Part shown: positions 1 to 8,895 of the stretch, piece by piece | Layout of the letters: each line of letters begins with the position of its first letter | Numbering within the stretch: position 1 is the stretch's first letter | Source of the DNA: Arthrobacter luteolus NBRC 107841 | GTDB taxonomy: Bacteria; Actinomycetota; Actinomycetes; Actinomycetales; Micrococcaceae | Direction: 5' to 3' | NCBI RefSeq assembly: GCF_001552075.1 | Contig: NZ_BCQM01000001.1 | Location: 124,001 to 188,000 of the forward strand | DNA length: 64,000 nt | Notes under the pieces: generated by a model | The model's database searches: none | Told to the model about the DNA's origin: nothing | What the model saw: the letters and a program-made list of their open reading frames with translations, nothing else | Program-made: the position numbers and the translations under genes

Positions 1-2
1 GT

Positions 3-2456
3 CCGTCCAAAGACGATCCGGCCCGGGCCCAGAAAGCGGCCGAACTGCATAAGCGGTTCGTGGATGAGAATTCGGACTTTACGGGGTTCCTTAACCTCTG
101 GCGCTACGTCCAGGAGAAGCAGAAAGAGCTCTCCTCCTCCCAGTTCCGGAAGCTGTGCAAAAACGAATTCCTGAATTTCCTGCGCATCCGGGAGTGGCAG
201 GATCTGTTCGCCCAGCTCCGCCAGCTCGCCAAGCCGCTCGGCATCACCCTCGCCCCCGGAGAAGTCGATCCGGTGGGCCGCGAAAAAGACGTGCATATCA
301 GTCTGCTCGCGGGCCTGCTGAGCCACATCGGCCTCTACGACCAGCGCAAGCGGGAATATGCCGGCGCCCGCGGCACCCGGTTCGCAGTGTTCCCGGGATC
401 CGCCCTGTTCAAGAAGTCGCCGGACTGGGTGATGGCCGCGGAACTTGTGGAAACCTCCCGGCTCTGGGCGCGCATCGCAGCCAGGTTCGATCCGCTGTGG
501 GTGGAGGAAGTCGCCCCGCACCTGATCAAACGCACGTACAGCGAACCCCACTGGTCCAAGCGCAACGGTTCGGTCATGGCGTACGAGAAGGTCACGCTCT
601 ACGGTGTGCCCGTGATTCCGCGGCGGAGCGTGAACTACGGGCGCATCGATCCGGTGCTGTCCCGCGAAATGTTCATCCGGCATGCTCTGGTGGAAGGCGA
701 CTGGCGCACGCACCACAAGTTCTTCCACCGCAACCGGGCCCTGCTCGCGGAGCTGGAGGAACTCGAAACCCGCGTCCGCCGGCGCGGCCTGCGGGTTGAT
801 GATGAGACGCTCTTCGAGTTCTACGACGAACGGGTGGGGGCCGACGTCGTTTCGGAACGGCATTTCGACAAGTGGTGGAAGCACGCCCGCCACGAAAACC
901 CGGGGCTGCTGGATTTTGATCCTGATGCCCTGCGTACCGGCGATGCCGCGGACCTGGACGAGAACGACTTCCCGAAAGCCTTCCGGTTCGGGGATTTTGA
1001 CCTGCCGCTGTCCTACGAGTTCACCCCCGGCGTTCCGGGAGCGAACGACGGCGTCACGGTCCAGGTCCCGGTGCTGTTCCTGAACCAGCTGGATCCTGAG
1101 CCGTTCCGCTGGCAGATTCCAGGTCTGCGTGCCGAGCTGATTACCGCGCTGATCAAGTCCCTGCCCAAGGCCGTGCGGAAGAACTTCATTCCGGCACCGG
1201 ACGTGGCACGGGCAGCTGCTGCTGCGCTGGCTGCCGACTTCGATCCGGCGTCGGACCCCCTGGAACCGTCCCTGGAACTGGCGCTGCGCCGGCTCAAGGG
1301 GCACATCATTCCGCCCGGGTCCTGGAACTGGGAAGCGGTGCCGGAACACCTGCGCATGAGTTTTTCGGTCGTTGACTCCGCCGGACGGATCCTGGACGAG
1401 GGCAAGGACCTGGCAGCTCTGCAGGAGTCCCTCGCACCGGCCAACCGCCGGGCGATCGCGGAATCCCTCGGAGCAACTCCTGGCACTGTCAAACCTGCCG
1501 GCAAGCCTGCGCGGGGAAAACCGGGCACGTCCTCCGGCCAGGCGGCGGCCGTTCCGGCCTCCTCCAACGGGGGTCCGCCGTCGTTCCGGGAACAATCCGG
1601 GCTGACCGAGTGGACCTTTGGCGCCATCGAGCGGCAGGTAGCCCGGGAGGTGGCAGGGCACACCGTCACCGGCTACCCCGCCCTGGTGGATGAGGGCACC
1701 AGTGTGGGCCTGCGGGTGTTCCAGAACGTGCCCGAGCAGGAAGCCGCCATGCGCGCCGGTGTCATCCGCCTGCTGGCGCTGCGGGTCCCCAGCCCGGCGA
1801 AATACGTACTGGAGCACCTGAGCAATGCCGAGAAGCTGACCTTCAGCCAGAACCCGCACGGGAGCGTAGCCGCACTGATCCAGGACTGCACGCTCGCGGC
1901 GATCGACAAGCTGACGCCGGAAAAGCTGCCCTGGTCGCGGGAGGAGTTCGATGCGCTCTATGAGAGCGTGCGGGCAGAGCTGATAGACACGGTGTTCACC
2001 GTGACGGCCATCGTGGAAAAGGTGCTCTCCAGCACCCGGCGGATCCAGAAGCAGCTCAAGGGCACCACGTCCCTGGCCTTGATTTCGGCCCTGAATGACA
2101 TCCGGGCCCAGCTCGAGCAGCTGGTCTATCCCGGGTTCGTGGCCCGCACCGGCTACGCCCAGCTGGCCCAGCTGCCGCGCTACCTTGCCGGGATTGAGCG
2201 CCGGCTGGAGAAACTGCCGACCAATATCCAGCGTGATTCACTGAACATGGCAGTGGTCCAGGGCCTGGAGGATGACTACGACGACGCCGTCGCGGCCCTG
2301 CTGCCCGGCGCCGGCACTCCCCCCGCCCTCACTGAGGTCCGCTGGATGATCGAGGAGCTGCGGATCAGCTTCTTTGCCCAGGAACTGGGAACGGCCCGGT
2401 CCGTTTCGGAGAAACGGATCCGGACCGCGCTGAACCAGGCGCTGGCCCCGGCGTAG
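3..2456 (+). CDS. hrpA: ATP-dependent RNA helicase HrpA, C-terminal part (5' end outside the window)
   Basis: DEAH-box helicases of the HrpA type remodel RNA and ribosomes. The frame is open from base 3 with no start needed, so the N-terminal helicase motor lies upstream and only the C-terminal portion is here. The first visible stretch, with FLNLWRYVQEKQKELSSSQF and FLRIREWQDLF, matches the region after the helicase core (HA2/OB-fold). From about the motif VTLYGVPVIPRRSVNYG onward the sequence looks like the DUF3418 domain that ends bacterial HrpA. A Pro/Gly/Ala-rich linker interrupts this domain roughly in the middle. A GTG at base 60 could be mistaken for the start, but similarity continues upstream of it. 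The product would be cytoplasmic. The family call is from recognised sequence, not a search. Confidence 0.88.
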   Translation, partial: PSKDDPARAQKAAELHKRFVDENSDFTGFLNLWRYVQEKQKELSSSQFRKLCKNEFLNFLRIREWQDLFAQLRQLAKPLGITLAPGEVDPVGREKDVHISLLAGLLSHIGLYDQRKREYAGARGTRFAVFPGSALFKKSPDWVMAAELVETSRLWARIAARFDPLWVEEVAPHLIKRTYSEPHWSKRNGSVMAYEKVTLYGVPVIPRRSVNYGRIDPVLSREMFIRHALVEGDWRTHHKFFHRNRALLAELEELETRVRRRGLRVDDETLFEFYDERVGADVVSERHFDKWWKHARHENPGLLDFDPDALRTGDAADLDENDFPKAFRFGDFDLPLSYEFTPGVPGANDGVTVQVPVLFLNQLDPEPFRWQIPGLRAELITALIKSLPKAVRKNFIPAPDVARAAAAALAADFDPASDPLEPSLELALRRLKGHIIPPGSWNWEAVPEHLRMSFSVVDSAGRILDEGKDLAALQESLAPANRRAIAESLGATPGTVKPAGKPARGKPGTSSGQAAAVPASSNGGPPSFREQSGLTEWTFGAIERQVAREVAGHTVTGYPALVDEGTSVGLRVFQNVPEQEAAMRAGVIRLLALRVPSPAKYVLEHLSNAEKLTFSQNPHGSVAALIQDCTLAAIDKLTPEKLPWSREEFDALYESVRAELIDTVFTVTAIVEKVLSSTRRIQKQLKGTTSLALISALNDIRAQLEQLVYPGFVARTGYAQLAQLPRYLAGIERRLEKLPTNIQRDSLNMAVVQGLEDDYDDAVAALLPGAGTPPALTEVRWMIEELRISFFAQELGTARSVSEKRIRTALNQALAPA

Positions 2457-2490
2457 GCCGCCGGAGCCGGCAGAGGGCCCGGGGACCTCG

Positions 2491-2919
2491 CTACGCTTCG
2501 GGCACGAACTCGGCGTGCCCGGCGGCACGCAGGCCGCCGCGCAGTTTCTCCGCGTTGGCTGCCATCCGCTCCGGGTCGGGGTTCGTGTCCGCCCGGCTGA
2601 AGTCGAAGTCCTGCAGCGAGTTGGCCGGCCACACGTGGAGGTGCAGGTGTTCCACCTCGAAGCCGGCGATGGTCAGTCCCGCCCGCTCGGAGCCGAAGAC
2701 CTCCACCTGGACCTTGCCGATTTCCTGCGCCACGGCGGTCAGCTTTGCCAGCAGGTCTGCCGGAGCGTCCGTCCACTTGTCGACCTCCCGGCGCGGCACC
2801 ACCAGGGTGTGTCCATCCGCGAGGGGACCGATGCTGAGGAAGGCAACGACGTCGTCGTCCTTCCACACGAAGCGGCCCGGGATCTCACCCTCGATAATTT
2901 TGGTGAATAGTGTGCTCAT
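2491..2919 (-). CDS. HIT family protein (histidine-triad hydrolase)
   Basis: This 142-residue protein has the size and fold signature of small HIT nucleotide hydrolases, which cleave AMP-linked phosphoramidates and similar substrates. The catalytic triad motif HLHLHVW sits at residues 91-97, fitting HxHxHxx. The N-terminus reads MSTLFTKIIEGEIP, typical of the family. I chose the ATG at 2919 because an AGGAGAA ribosome site lies just upstream; the frame stays open further upstream but without family similarity. It sits 34 bases after hrpA in convergent orientation and downstream of the sulfurtransferase gene on the same strand. The exact substrate cannot be told from sequence. Confidence 0.9.
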   Translation of the reverse strand: MSTLFTKIIEGEIPGRFVWKDDDVVAFLSIGPLADGHTLVVPRREVDKWTDAPADLLAKLTAVAQEIGKVQVEVFGSERAGLTIAGFEVEHLHLHVWPANSLQDFDFSRADTNPDPERMAANAEKLRGGLRAAGHAEFVPEA

Positions 2920-3013
2920 GCGTTCTCCTCGGTGAAAGCTGCTGGCGGCCTGGCCGCTGCGCTGCACATGCAGCGGCGGCGGGACGGGACGGCCGGTAAT
3001 CATGGCTTTGACG

Positions 3014-3853
3014 CTACCCGTCTGCCCCGCCGGTTGCCACCGGCGCTCCGGGGGTGGACGACCACTCGGACCACGAGCCCGGATACAGCGCGGCGTCGAA
3101 ACCCGCAATTGCCAGGGCAGCCACTTCCGCTGCCGCGAACACACCGGAGCCGCAGTAGGCGGCAACCGGCTTGGTGCCGTCGACGCCGGCCGCTTCGAAC
3201 CGGTCCCGGAGCACGCGCGCATCAGCGAACCGCCCGTTAACCTCCAGATTCCCAGCCGCCGGTACGTTGACTGCTCCGGGGATATGCCCGGCCCGGGGAT
3301 CGATGGGTTCGTGTTCTCCACGGAAGCGTTCAGGCGCCCGGGCATCGATCAACACCCCCGAAGAGGCCAGCCCGCCGGCAGTTTCCCTGTCCGCCACCGG
3401 CATATGGCCCCATGACAAGGAGGCAGTACCCGGTGCCGGGATCTCCTCGCCCTCCACAAGCCTGCCGCCGGCTTCCTGCCAGGCGCGCAGCCCGCCGTCG
3501 AGCAGTCTGACCTCCGGGAAGCCGGCGTGGCGCAGCAGCCACCAGGCACGGGCGGCAGAGCCTCCTCCGGCCGCATCGTAGGCAACCACCAGGTCGCCGT
3601 CGTTGATGCCCCAGCGGCGGGCCGACTCCGTGAAGTCCTCCGGAGCCGGCAGCGGGTGCCGCCCACCGGGTCCGGGCGGGGCTGAGAGCTCAGTATCCAG
3701 GTTCACGAAGGCCGCTCCGGGCAGGTGGCTGGCCAGGTACTGCCGGTGCCCGTCCGTGCGGCCCAGCTCCCACCGCACGTCCAAGAGGCGCACGGGCCGG
3801 CTCGCCGCCAGGAGCTCCTGCAGCTCCCCCGCACTGATCAGCACCCCGCTCAT
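3014..3853 (-). CDS. Sulfurtransferase (two rhodanese domains, 3-mercaptopyruvate type)
   Basis: The 279-residue protein has two rhodanese domains. The N-terminal one (about 1-130) has lost its active cysteine, as usual, and the C-terminal one carries the persulfide-forming Cys234 in AYCGSGV. The CGSGV loop is closer to 3-mercaptopyruvate sulfurtransferases (CG[S/T]GVT) than to thiosulfate sulfurtransferases (CRKGVT), so mercaptopyruvate is the likelier donor. Its start overlaps the stop of the upstream metallo-beta-lactamase-fold gene by four bases (ATGA), so the two are probably co-translated. An oxidative or sulfur metabolism role is inference. Confidence 0.88.
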   Translation of the reverse strand: MSGVLISAGELQELLAASRPVRLLDVRWELGRTDGHRQYLASHLPGAAFVNLDTELSAPPGPGGRHPLPAPEDFTESARRWGINDGDLVVAYDAAGGGSAARAWWLLRHAGFPEVRLLDGGLRAWQEAGGRLVEGEEIPAPGTASLSWGHMPVADRETAGGLASSGVLIDARAPERFRGEHEPIDPRAGHIPGAVNVPAAGNLEVNGRFADARVLRDRFEAAGVDGTKPVAAYCGSGVFAAAEVAALAIAGFDAALYPGSWSEWSSTPGAPVATGGADG

Positions 3854-4509
3854 ACGTCCACCACATCGCCGGAGGCCAGCCGCACATACCGGGTGCCGTA
3901 CATTTTTCCGAACCGTTCCAGGTGTTTCTCCACAATCCCGCGGCCGTTGCCGTTCAGGAGGGCGTCGTGGATGGGGTATGCCGTTTCGGCGCCGCAGCTG
4001 ATCAGGAAGTCGATGACTTCCCCGACCTTCGACCAGGGGGCATGGATCGGCAGCAGGAGGGTGCTTGCCCTGAGTCCGTTCGGAACGGTGAAGGAATCTC
4101 CCGGATGGTAGACGCGGCCCTCGATCAGGTACGCCAGGTTCCGGACCATGGGGATCAGCGGATGAATCAGGGCATGCTGCCCGCCAAACGAGCGGACGCC
4201 GATTCCGGCGATCTCAAACGAGGTGTCCGGTTCGACGTCGTGAATGCGTGTGCGCACGTCCTGGGGCACCTCCTCCCGCAGTGCCCCGGCCAGGCCCGCC
4301 GGAGCATACAGCGCCAGTCCGGACCGGCCCGCCAGGATGGGCAGTACCCGCTCCCGGTCGATGTGGTCAGCGTGTTCATGGGTCACCAGAATCGCATCGG
4401 CACCTGCCAGCGCTTCCTCCACCTCCGAGAAATTTCCCGGGTCAAGGACCAGCACAGAGCCGTTCTTCTCGAACCGGACGCAGGAGTGGGCGTACTTCGT
4501 CATTTTCAT
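3850..4509 (-). CDS. Metallo-beta-lactamase-fold metal-dependent hydrolase
   Basis: The 219-residue protein carries the metal-binding motif THEHADH (residues 43-49) and later histidines in GGQHALIH, YHPGDS and PIHAPW, typical of the UlaG/YtnP-like branch of the metallo-beta-lactamase superfamily. It starts at MKMTKYAHSCVRF; a longer frame exists upstream but its extra residues look unlike the family. The gene is immediately upstream of the sulfurtransferase with an ATGA overlap, suggesting a shared transcript. The substrate is unknown. It runs divergently from zur, whose start is about 107 bases away. Confidence 0.82.
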   Translation of the reverse strand: MKMTKYAHSCVRFEKNGSVLVLDPGNFSEVEEALAGADAILVTHEHADHIDRERVLPILAGRSGLALYAPAGLAGALREEVPQDVRTRIHDVEPDTSFEIAGIGVRSFGGQHALIHPLIPMVRNLAYLIEGRVYHPGDSFTVPNGLRASTLLLPIHAPWSKVGEVIDFLISCGAETAYPIHDALLNGNGRGIVEKHLERFGKMYGTRYVRLASGDVVDV

Positions 4510-4616
4510 ACGGTCACGATACTCCCGCGGCGCAGGGCGGCGGAGGGACCGGGGAAGCGCATCGCTGATAATCTGGGGAGAGCCCGATCTACCCGAAGCA
4601 GCCGCAGGAGGCTCCC

Positions 4617-5048
4617 ATGTCAGCGCAGCCATCGCCATCAAGGCGGACGGCCGAGCCACGGGTCACCCGCCAGCGTCTCGCGGTGGGCCGCACCCTGGAC
4701 TCATTGGAAGACTTTGTGAGCACGCAGGAGCTCCACCGCCTGCTGCAGGACCGCGGCGAGCAGGTGTCCCTGGCCACGACCTACCGGATCCTGCAGTCCA
4801 TGGCGGATGAGGAAGAGGTGGATGTGCTGCGCGGCGCTGACGGCGAGGTCCTGTACCGGCGCTGCGAGGCCGCCCACCATCACCACCACCTGGTCTGCAG
4901 GAACTGCGGGAAAGCGGTGGAAATCGAAGCTCCGGCTGTCGAAAGCTGGGCGGCACGGCTTGGCAAGGAACACGGTTTTACCGAAGTGGCCCACACAGTT
5001 GAGGTTTTTGGGCTCTGCCCGGAGTGCTCCGCCAGCCGCGGCGCCTAG
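4617..5048 (+). CDS. zur: Fur-family regulator, probably zinc uptake regulator Zur
   Basis: This 143-residue protein has an N-terminal winged helix with the recognition segment SLATTYR and a C-terminal metal domain. It shows a five-histidine run (87-91), a structural zinc site C94xxC97 and C134xxC137, and conserved histidines, all typical of Fur/Zur. Zur is preferred over Fur because the adjoining genes encode a ZnuABC zinc importer. The ATG is preceded by GCAGGAGG at good spacing. The gene converges on znuB and the two stop codons share the four bases CTAG. It would act as a zinc-bound repressor, probably at the palindrome upstream of the importer. Confidence 0.87.
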   Translation: MSAQPSPSRRTAEPRVTRQRLAVGRTLDSLEDFVSTQELHRLLQDRGEQVSLATTYRILQSMADEEEVDVLRGADGEVLYRRCEAAHHHHHLVCRNCGKAVEIEAPAVESWAARLGKEHGFTEVAHTVEVFGLCPECSASRGA

Positions 5049-5929
5049 CCCGCTGACGCTGCGGGGGTATTTGCGCTGAACCTCCGGCTGCGCCCGCGCA
5101 CCCTCATGATGATCCGGCAGACCAAGTAGATCGCGAAGGAAATCGTGGTCACATAGGGACTGATTGGAATCCGTCCGCCGAGCGCCAGCAGGATCCCGCC
5201 CACGGCCGAAACCAGGGCAAAGGCCACGCTCAGCGCCACCACCAGCCTCGGCGAGGACGTGACCAGCAGAGCGGCGGCGGCCGGAGTGATCAGCAGCGAG
5301 AGCACCAGCAGCGCACCAACCACCTGGATGGACAGCGCCACGGAAAGTCCCAGCAGGAACATAAACACGATGGACAGGGCTCCCACCGGAACCCCGCGGG
5401 CTTCTGCCAGGTCCGGATCAGCGCTGGCGAACGTGAGGGGCCGCCACACCACCACCAGGCCGACGACCACCACTGCCGCGCAGATGGCCAGCAGATTCAG
5501 CTGGACGCTGTCCACAGCAACGATCTGCCCGGTCAGGAGCCCGAATTTATTGGCCGAGCGTCCTTCGTACAGGGCCAGGAAAAGGATACCCAGGCCAAGC
5601 CCGAAGGGCATGATGACTCCAGTGATCGAGTTGCGGTCCCGGGCACGCAGGCCAAGCACCGCCAGCAGCAGCGCCGCGGTAATGGAACCAACCAATGACC
5701 CCAGGACCACGTTGGCGCCGATGAGCAGGGCCAAAGCGGCGCCGGCGAAGGACAGCTCCGCAATCCCGTGCACCGCGAAGGCCAGATCCCGCATCATCAC
5801 GAAGATGCCGATCAGCCCGCCCACCAGTCCGAGGATGGCCGCGGCCCAGAGGGAATTTGTCACCAGCGGCAGCAGCTGCCCGTAGTCACTGAAGTCGAAG
5901 ACGGAGGAAAAGAAATCAGAAAGGTCCAT
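5045..5929 (-). CDS. znuB: Zinc ABC transporter permease (ZnuB type)
   Basis: The product is a 294-residue integral membrane protein with about eight hydrophobic segments, matching the ABC-3 permease family that imports Zn or Mn. Family signatures include LAFAVHGIAELSFAGAALA and VGALLVLSLLITPAAAA. I chose the ATG at 5929 because a GAAGG lies upstream; an in-frame ATG at 5950 has no visible ribosome site. The start overlaps the end of the ATPase gene by 14 bases, consistent with one operon. With the ATPase and the lipoprotein it forms a complete importer. Confidence 0.87.
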   Translation of the reverse strand: MDLSDFFSSVFDFSDYGQLLPLVTNSLWAAAILGLVGGLIGIFVMMRDLAFAVHGIAELSFAGAALALLIGANVVLGSLVGSITAALLLAVLGLRARDRNSITGVIMPFGLGLGILFLALYEGRSANKFGLLTGQIVAVDSVQLNLLAICAAVVVVGLVVVWRPLTFASADPDLAEARGVPVGALSIVFMFLLGLSVALSIQVVGALLVLSLLITPAAAALLVTSSPRLVVALSVAFALVSAVGGILLALGGRIPISPYVTTISFAIYLVCRIIMRVRGRSRRFSANTPAASAG

Positions 5930-6731
5930 TGTCGCCTTCGCTTTCACCATGGTGGTGGGTTGTCGCATCAGGGACGCCCAGCACCACGATCCGGCCGTGG
6001 CTGCGCAGTACCTCCACGTGGGAGCCGTACATGTCGGAAAGAACGTCGGAACGCAGGACTTCGGCCGGCGTTCCGGTCCGGAACTGCCCTCCGGCCAGGT
6101 ACAGGACACGGTCCACGTAGTCGATGATGGGATTAATTTCGTGGGTCACAAACACCACGGCAGCGTCCTGGACATGGCAGCGCTCATCGATGAGCGCACT
6201 GATGGCCTTCTGGTTGTGCAGGTCCAGGGAGAGCAGAGGTTCATCGCACAGCAGCAGGTCCGGATCGGTCGCCAGCGCCTGGGCAGCCCGCAGCCGCTGC
6301 AGTTCACCGCCGGAAAGCGTACCGACCGGCTCGTCCGCATAAGCGGTGGCACCGACCTGGGCCAGCAGTTCGTCGACCCGCCTGCGGACCGGTGCCCGCC
6401 GCAGCCGCAGCCCCCACTTGTCGCCGTCGACCCCCATGCCCACCAGGTCCCGGGCACGCAGCGGGGTACCCGGACTAAAGGACTTCTGCTGCGGGATGTA
6501 GCCGATGTCGCTGCTTCCGCGCTCGATCTTCCGTCCGTTGACGGTCACCGACCCCGAGCTCAGCGGCTGCAGGCCAAGCAGCACCTTCAGGAGTGTGGTC
6601 TTGCCGGTGCCGTTTGGGCCCAGGACCGCCAGGAATTCCCCGGCATGAATATCCAGGTCGAGTCCCTGCCAGAGGGTCCGGTCGCCGAACGCCATGGAGG
6701 CGCCGCGGAGCTGGACGACCGGGCGGTTCAC
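5916..6731 (-). CDS. znuC: Zinc ABC transporter ATP-binding protein (ZnuC type)
   Basis: This 271-residue ATPase has a Walker A motif GPNGTGKTT (38-46), the Q-loop region, the signature LSGGE (139-143), Walker B DLLLCDEP (from about 158) and a switch histidine in FVTHE. It powers metal import with the adjacent permease and binding protein. The C-terminus carries a THHHGESEGD stretch that might bind metal, which is inference. Its ATG overlaps the stop of the upstream lipoprotein gene as ATGA. Confidence 0.88.
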   Translation of the reverse strand: MNRPVVQLRGASMAFGDRTLWQGLDLDIHAGEFLAVLGPNGTGKTTLLKVLLGLQPLSSGSVTVNGRKIERGSSDIGYIPQQKSFSPGTPLRARDLVGMGVDGDKWGLRLRRAPVRRRVDELLAQVGATAYADEPVGTLSGGELQRLRAAQALATDPDLLLCDEPLLSLDLHNQKAISALIDERCHVQDAAVVFVTHEINPIIDYVDRVLYLAGGQFRTGTPAEVLRSDVLSDMYGSHVEVLRSHGRIVVLGVPDATTHHHGESEGDNGPF

Positions 6732-7711
6732 TGCAGGACGCCCTCAAGGGCATCGATGTTCAGGCTCATCCAGCCGAGGTAGTCCTCACCTTCCGGGAGG
6801 GTTTCGGAGAAGTCGACCACGGGGATGCCCGCGGATTCGGCAGTGTTCCGGATGGCTTCGGTCTGGGAGGTGGAGGTCTGCCCGTTGTAGGCCAGGAAAG
6901 CGATGCCGCCGGAGGTCATCAGGTCCTGCATCTCCTTCAGTGCCGCAGGCGGTACGTCGGATCCTTCCTCCACAGCCTGGGTGAAGTCCTCGGGGGTATC
7001 GTTGTGCAGCCCGGCATCCTCCAGGAGGTAAGCCGGAACCGGCTCGGTCATGGCGACGCCGCGCCCATCGGCTGCAGGCCGAAGAGCCTCCAGCCTGCTT
7101 TCCAGTTCGCTGATTCCCGCAGTGAAAGCCGCTGCGTTATCCCGGAAGGACGCCTCATTGGCCGGATCCAGCTCGGCCAGGCGCTGCGCCGCTGCCTCGG
7201 CCAGCAGACCCATGGCGGCCGGGTCGTACCAGACGTGCTCGTTGAATTCTCCGTGCGAGTGTCCGGCGTGGTCATGGGATGAGTCCGCTTCGGATTCCTC
7301 ATCAGAGTGGGTGTGGCCGGATTCCGTATCCAGACCGGAAATCTCCACGGCATTCAGCACGTCCTCGGCGGGCAGCCCTTCATCTTTGACCAGACTCTCC
7401 ATAAAACTGTCGTATCCGCCGCCGTTCAGGACGACCAGGCTGGCGTTGGACACGGCGAGCTTATCCCTGGCGGTGGCCTCATAGGAATGCGGATCCTGGG
7501 ACGGCCGGTTGATGATGGACTCAACGCTGATGTGCTCTCCGCCCACGGATTCCAGGATGCTGCCGTAGACATCGGTGGAGGCCACCGCCCGGATGGTTCC
7601 ATCGTCCGCGCTGCTGCTTTCCCCGTTCCCCCCGCCGTCCGTGGAGCATGCGCTCAGTGCCAGGCCAGCAGCAAGGAGGCAACCGGTGAGTCGAATGGGC
7701 AGACGGCGCAT
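6728..7711 (-). CDS. znuA: Zinc ABC transporter substrate-binding lipoprotein (ZnuA type)
   Basis: The 327-residue protein begins with a lipoprotein signal whose lipobox LSAC places the lipidated cysteine at residue 22, so it is anchored outside the membrane. It has the cluster A-I fold signature, including DPHSYE (His74) and the NEHVWYDP segment (His158). Between them lies a His/Asp/Glu-rich loop at about 131-153 (GHTH, HDHAGHSHG), characteristic of zinc rather than manganese binding proteins. It is first in the operon. A palindromic operator candidate sits about 75 bases upstream of the start. Confidence 0.9.
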   Translation of the reverse strand: MRRLPIRLTGCLLAAGLALSACSTDGGGNGESSSADDGTIRAVASTDVYGSILESVGGEHISVESIINRPSQDPHSYEATARDKLAVSNASLVVLNGGGYDSFMESLVKDEGLPAEDVLNAVEISGLDTESGHTHSDEESEADSSHDHAGHSHGEFNEHVWYDPAAMGLLAEAAAQRLAELDPANEASFRDNAAAFTAGISELESRLEALRPAADGRGVAMTEPVPAYLLEDAGLHNDTPEDFTQAVEEGSDVPPAALKEMQDLMTSGGIAFLAYNGQTSTSQTEAIRNTAESAGIPVVDFSETLPEGEDYLGWMSLNIDALEGVLQ

Positions 7712-7785
7712 AGAGTCAATATCCCCTTTTCAGGTGTCAATAGAAAGTTCCGGAAAGCCCGGAGGAACCCCAGCATAACGCAAAC

Positions 7786-7798
7786 GCGAATCATTCGC
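7786..7798. promoter_or_regulatory. Probable Zur operator (13-bp perfect palindrome)
   Basis: The bases GCGAAT-C-ATTCGC form a perfect inverted repeat of six-base arms about one central base. They lie 75 bases upstream of the znuA start. Actinobacterial Zur boxes are AT-rich versions with a central ATGAT or ATCAT, which this site shares. The position upstream of a zinc importer and near a zur gene supports the call. Binding is inferred. Confidence 0.65.
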
Positions 7799-7824
7799 AT
7801 CTAAGTCCTGCCGGGGCCCTGCTG

Positions 7825-8895
7825 CTACTCGGTGAAGCCGTCCCCGGAGCGGCGGAACCCCTGGGCCTGCGTGGCATCCCGGATCTCTCCGATGAGCTGT
7901 TCGATGATGTCTTCCAGGAACAGAACGCCGCGGGTCTGCGAGTCCGGGCCCAGGACACGCGCTACGTGTGAGCCCGTGCGCTGCATAACTGCCAGCGCAT
8001 CCTCAATACCGTCGTCCAGCCGCAGGTTTGCCAGCGTGCGCACCTTGTTCTCCGTAATCGGCCGTTCGAAAGCCTCCTCCGGGATCGCCATCACATCCTT
8101 CAGGTGCATATAGCCCGTGAAGTTCCCGGCATCATCCATGAGCACAAACCGCGAGAATCCGGTCCGGCCAACGGCTTTCTCGAATTCCGCGGGGGTGCAG
8201 TCAGTGCGGAGCGTGACCAGCTCATCCAGCGGAATCATCACTTCACCGGCAGTCTGGCCGGAGAACTCCAGCGCCCCGGAAATGACGCCGGAGTCGTCCG
8301 CCACCAGTCCGTGCCGGGTGGATTCCTGCACGATCGACTGCACCTCCTGCAGCGTGAAGGAGGATGTGACCTCGTCTTTCGGGGTAATTCCGACCGCCCG
8401 CAGTGCGTGGTTGGCGATCCAGTTCAGGCTTGCCGTCAGCGGACGCACCACACGCGAAATCATCACCAGCGGCGGCGCCAGCACAAGTGCGGCGCGGTCG
8501 GCCACTGACACCGAGATGTTCTTCGGCACCATTTCGCCGATGGTGACGTGCAGGAAGGTCACAAACAGCAGCGCCACCAGGAAGCCGGCCAGATCAGCCA
8601 CTTCCACCGGCACGCCGACCGCCGTGAGCGGAGCGGCCAGCAGATGGTGAATGGCTGGCTCGGCAACGTACAGGATCAGCAGCGAACACACAGTGATGCC
8701 CAGCTGTGCGCACGCCAGCATCAGCGAGACGTGTTCCATCGCCCAGAGCGTGGTCTTTGCGCGCTTGGAGCCGGCGTCAGCAAGTGGTTCGATCTGGCTG
8801 CGCCGGGCGGACATCACCGCGAACTCTGCGCCGACAAAGAATGCGTTGCCGACGAGCAGGACCACGAGCCAGAAAATTCCTGCCAAGTCACTCAT
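7825..8895 (-). CDS. CNNM/CBS-domain membrane protein (hemolysin C-like), second of a pair
   Basis: This 356-residue protein has an N-terminal DUF21/CNNM transmembrane domain, beginning with the membrane segment IFWLVVLLVGNAFFVGAEFAVMSARR, followed by a tandem CBS pair (for example TGYMHLKDVMAI and GVLFLEDIIEQLIGEI). It lacks the C-terminal CorC/HlyC domain found in longer relatives. Family members are linked to Mg or Co efflux, and the old hemolysin label is not a demonstrated function. Its ATG overlaps the stop of the longer paralogue upstream as ATGA, so they are co-translated and may form a heteromer. Confidence 0.88.
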   Translation of the reverse strand: MSDLAGIFWLVVLLVGNAFFVGAEFAVMSARRSQIEPLADAGSKRAKTTLWAMEHVSLMLACAQLGITVCSLLILYVAEPAIHHLLAAPLTAVGVPVEVADLAGFLVALLFVTFLHVTIGEMVPKNISVSVADRAALVLAPPLVMISRVVRPLTASLNWIANHALRAVGITPKDEVTSSFTLQEVQSIVQESTRHGLVADDSGVISGALEFSGQTAGEVMIPLDELVTLRTDCTPAEFEKAVGRTGFSRFVLMDDAGNFTGYMHLKDVMAIPEEAFERPITENKVRTLANLRLDDGIEDALAVMQRTGSHVARVLGPDSQTRGVLFLEDIIEQLIGEIRDATQAQGFRRSGDGFTE

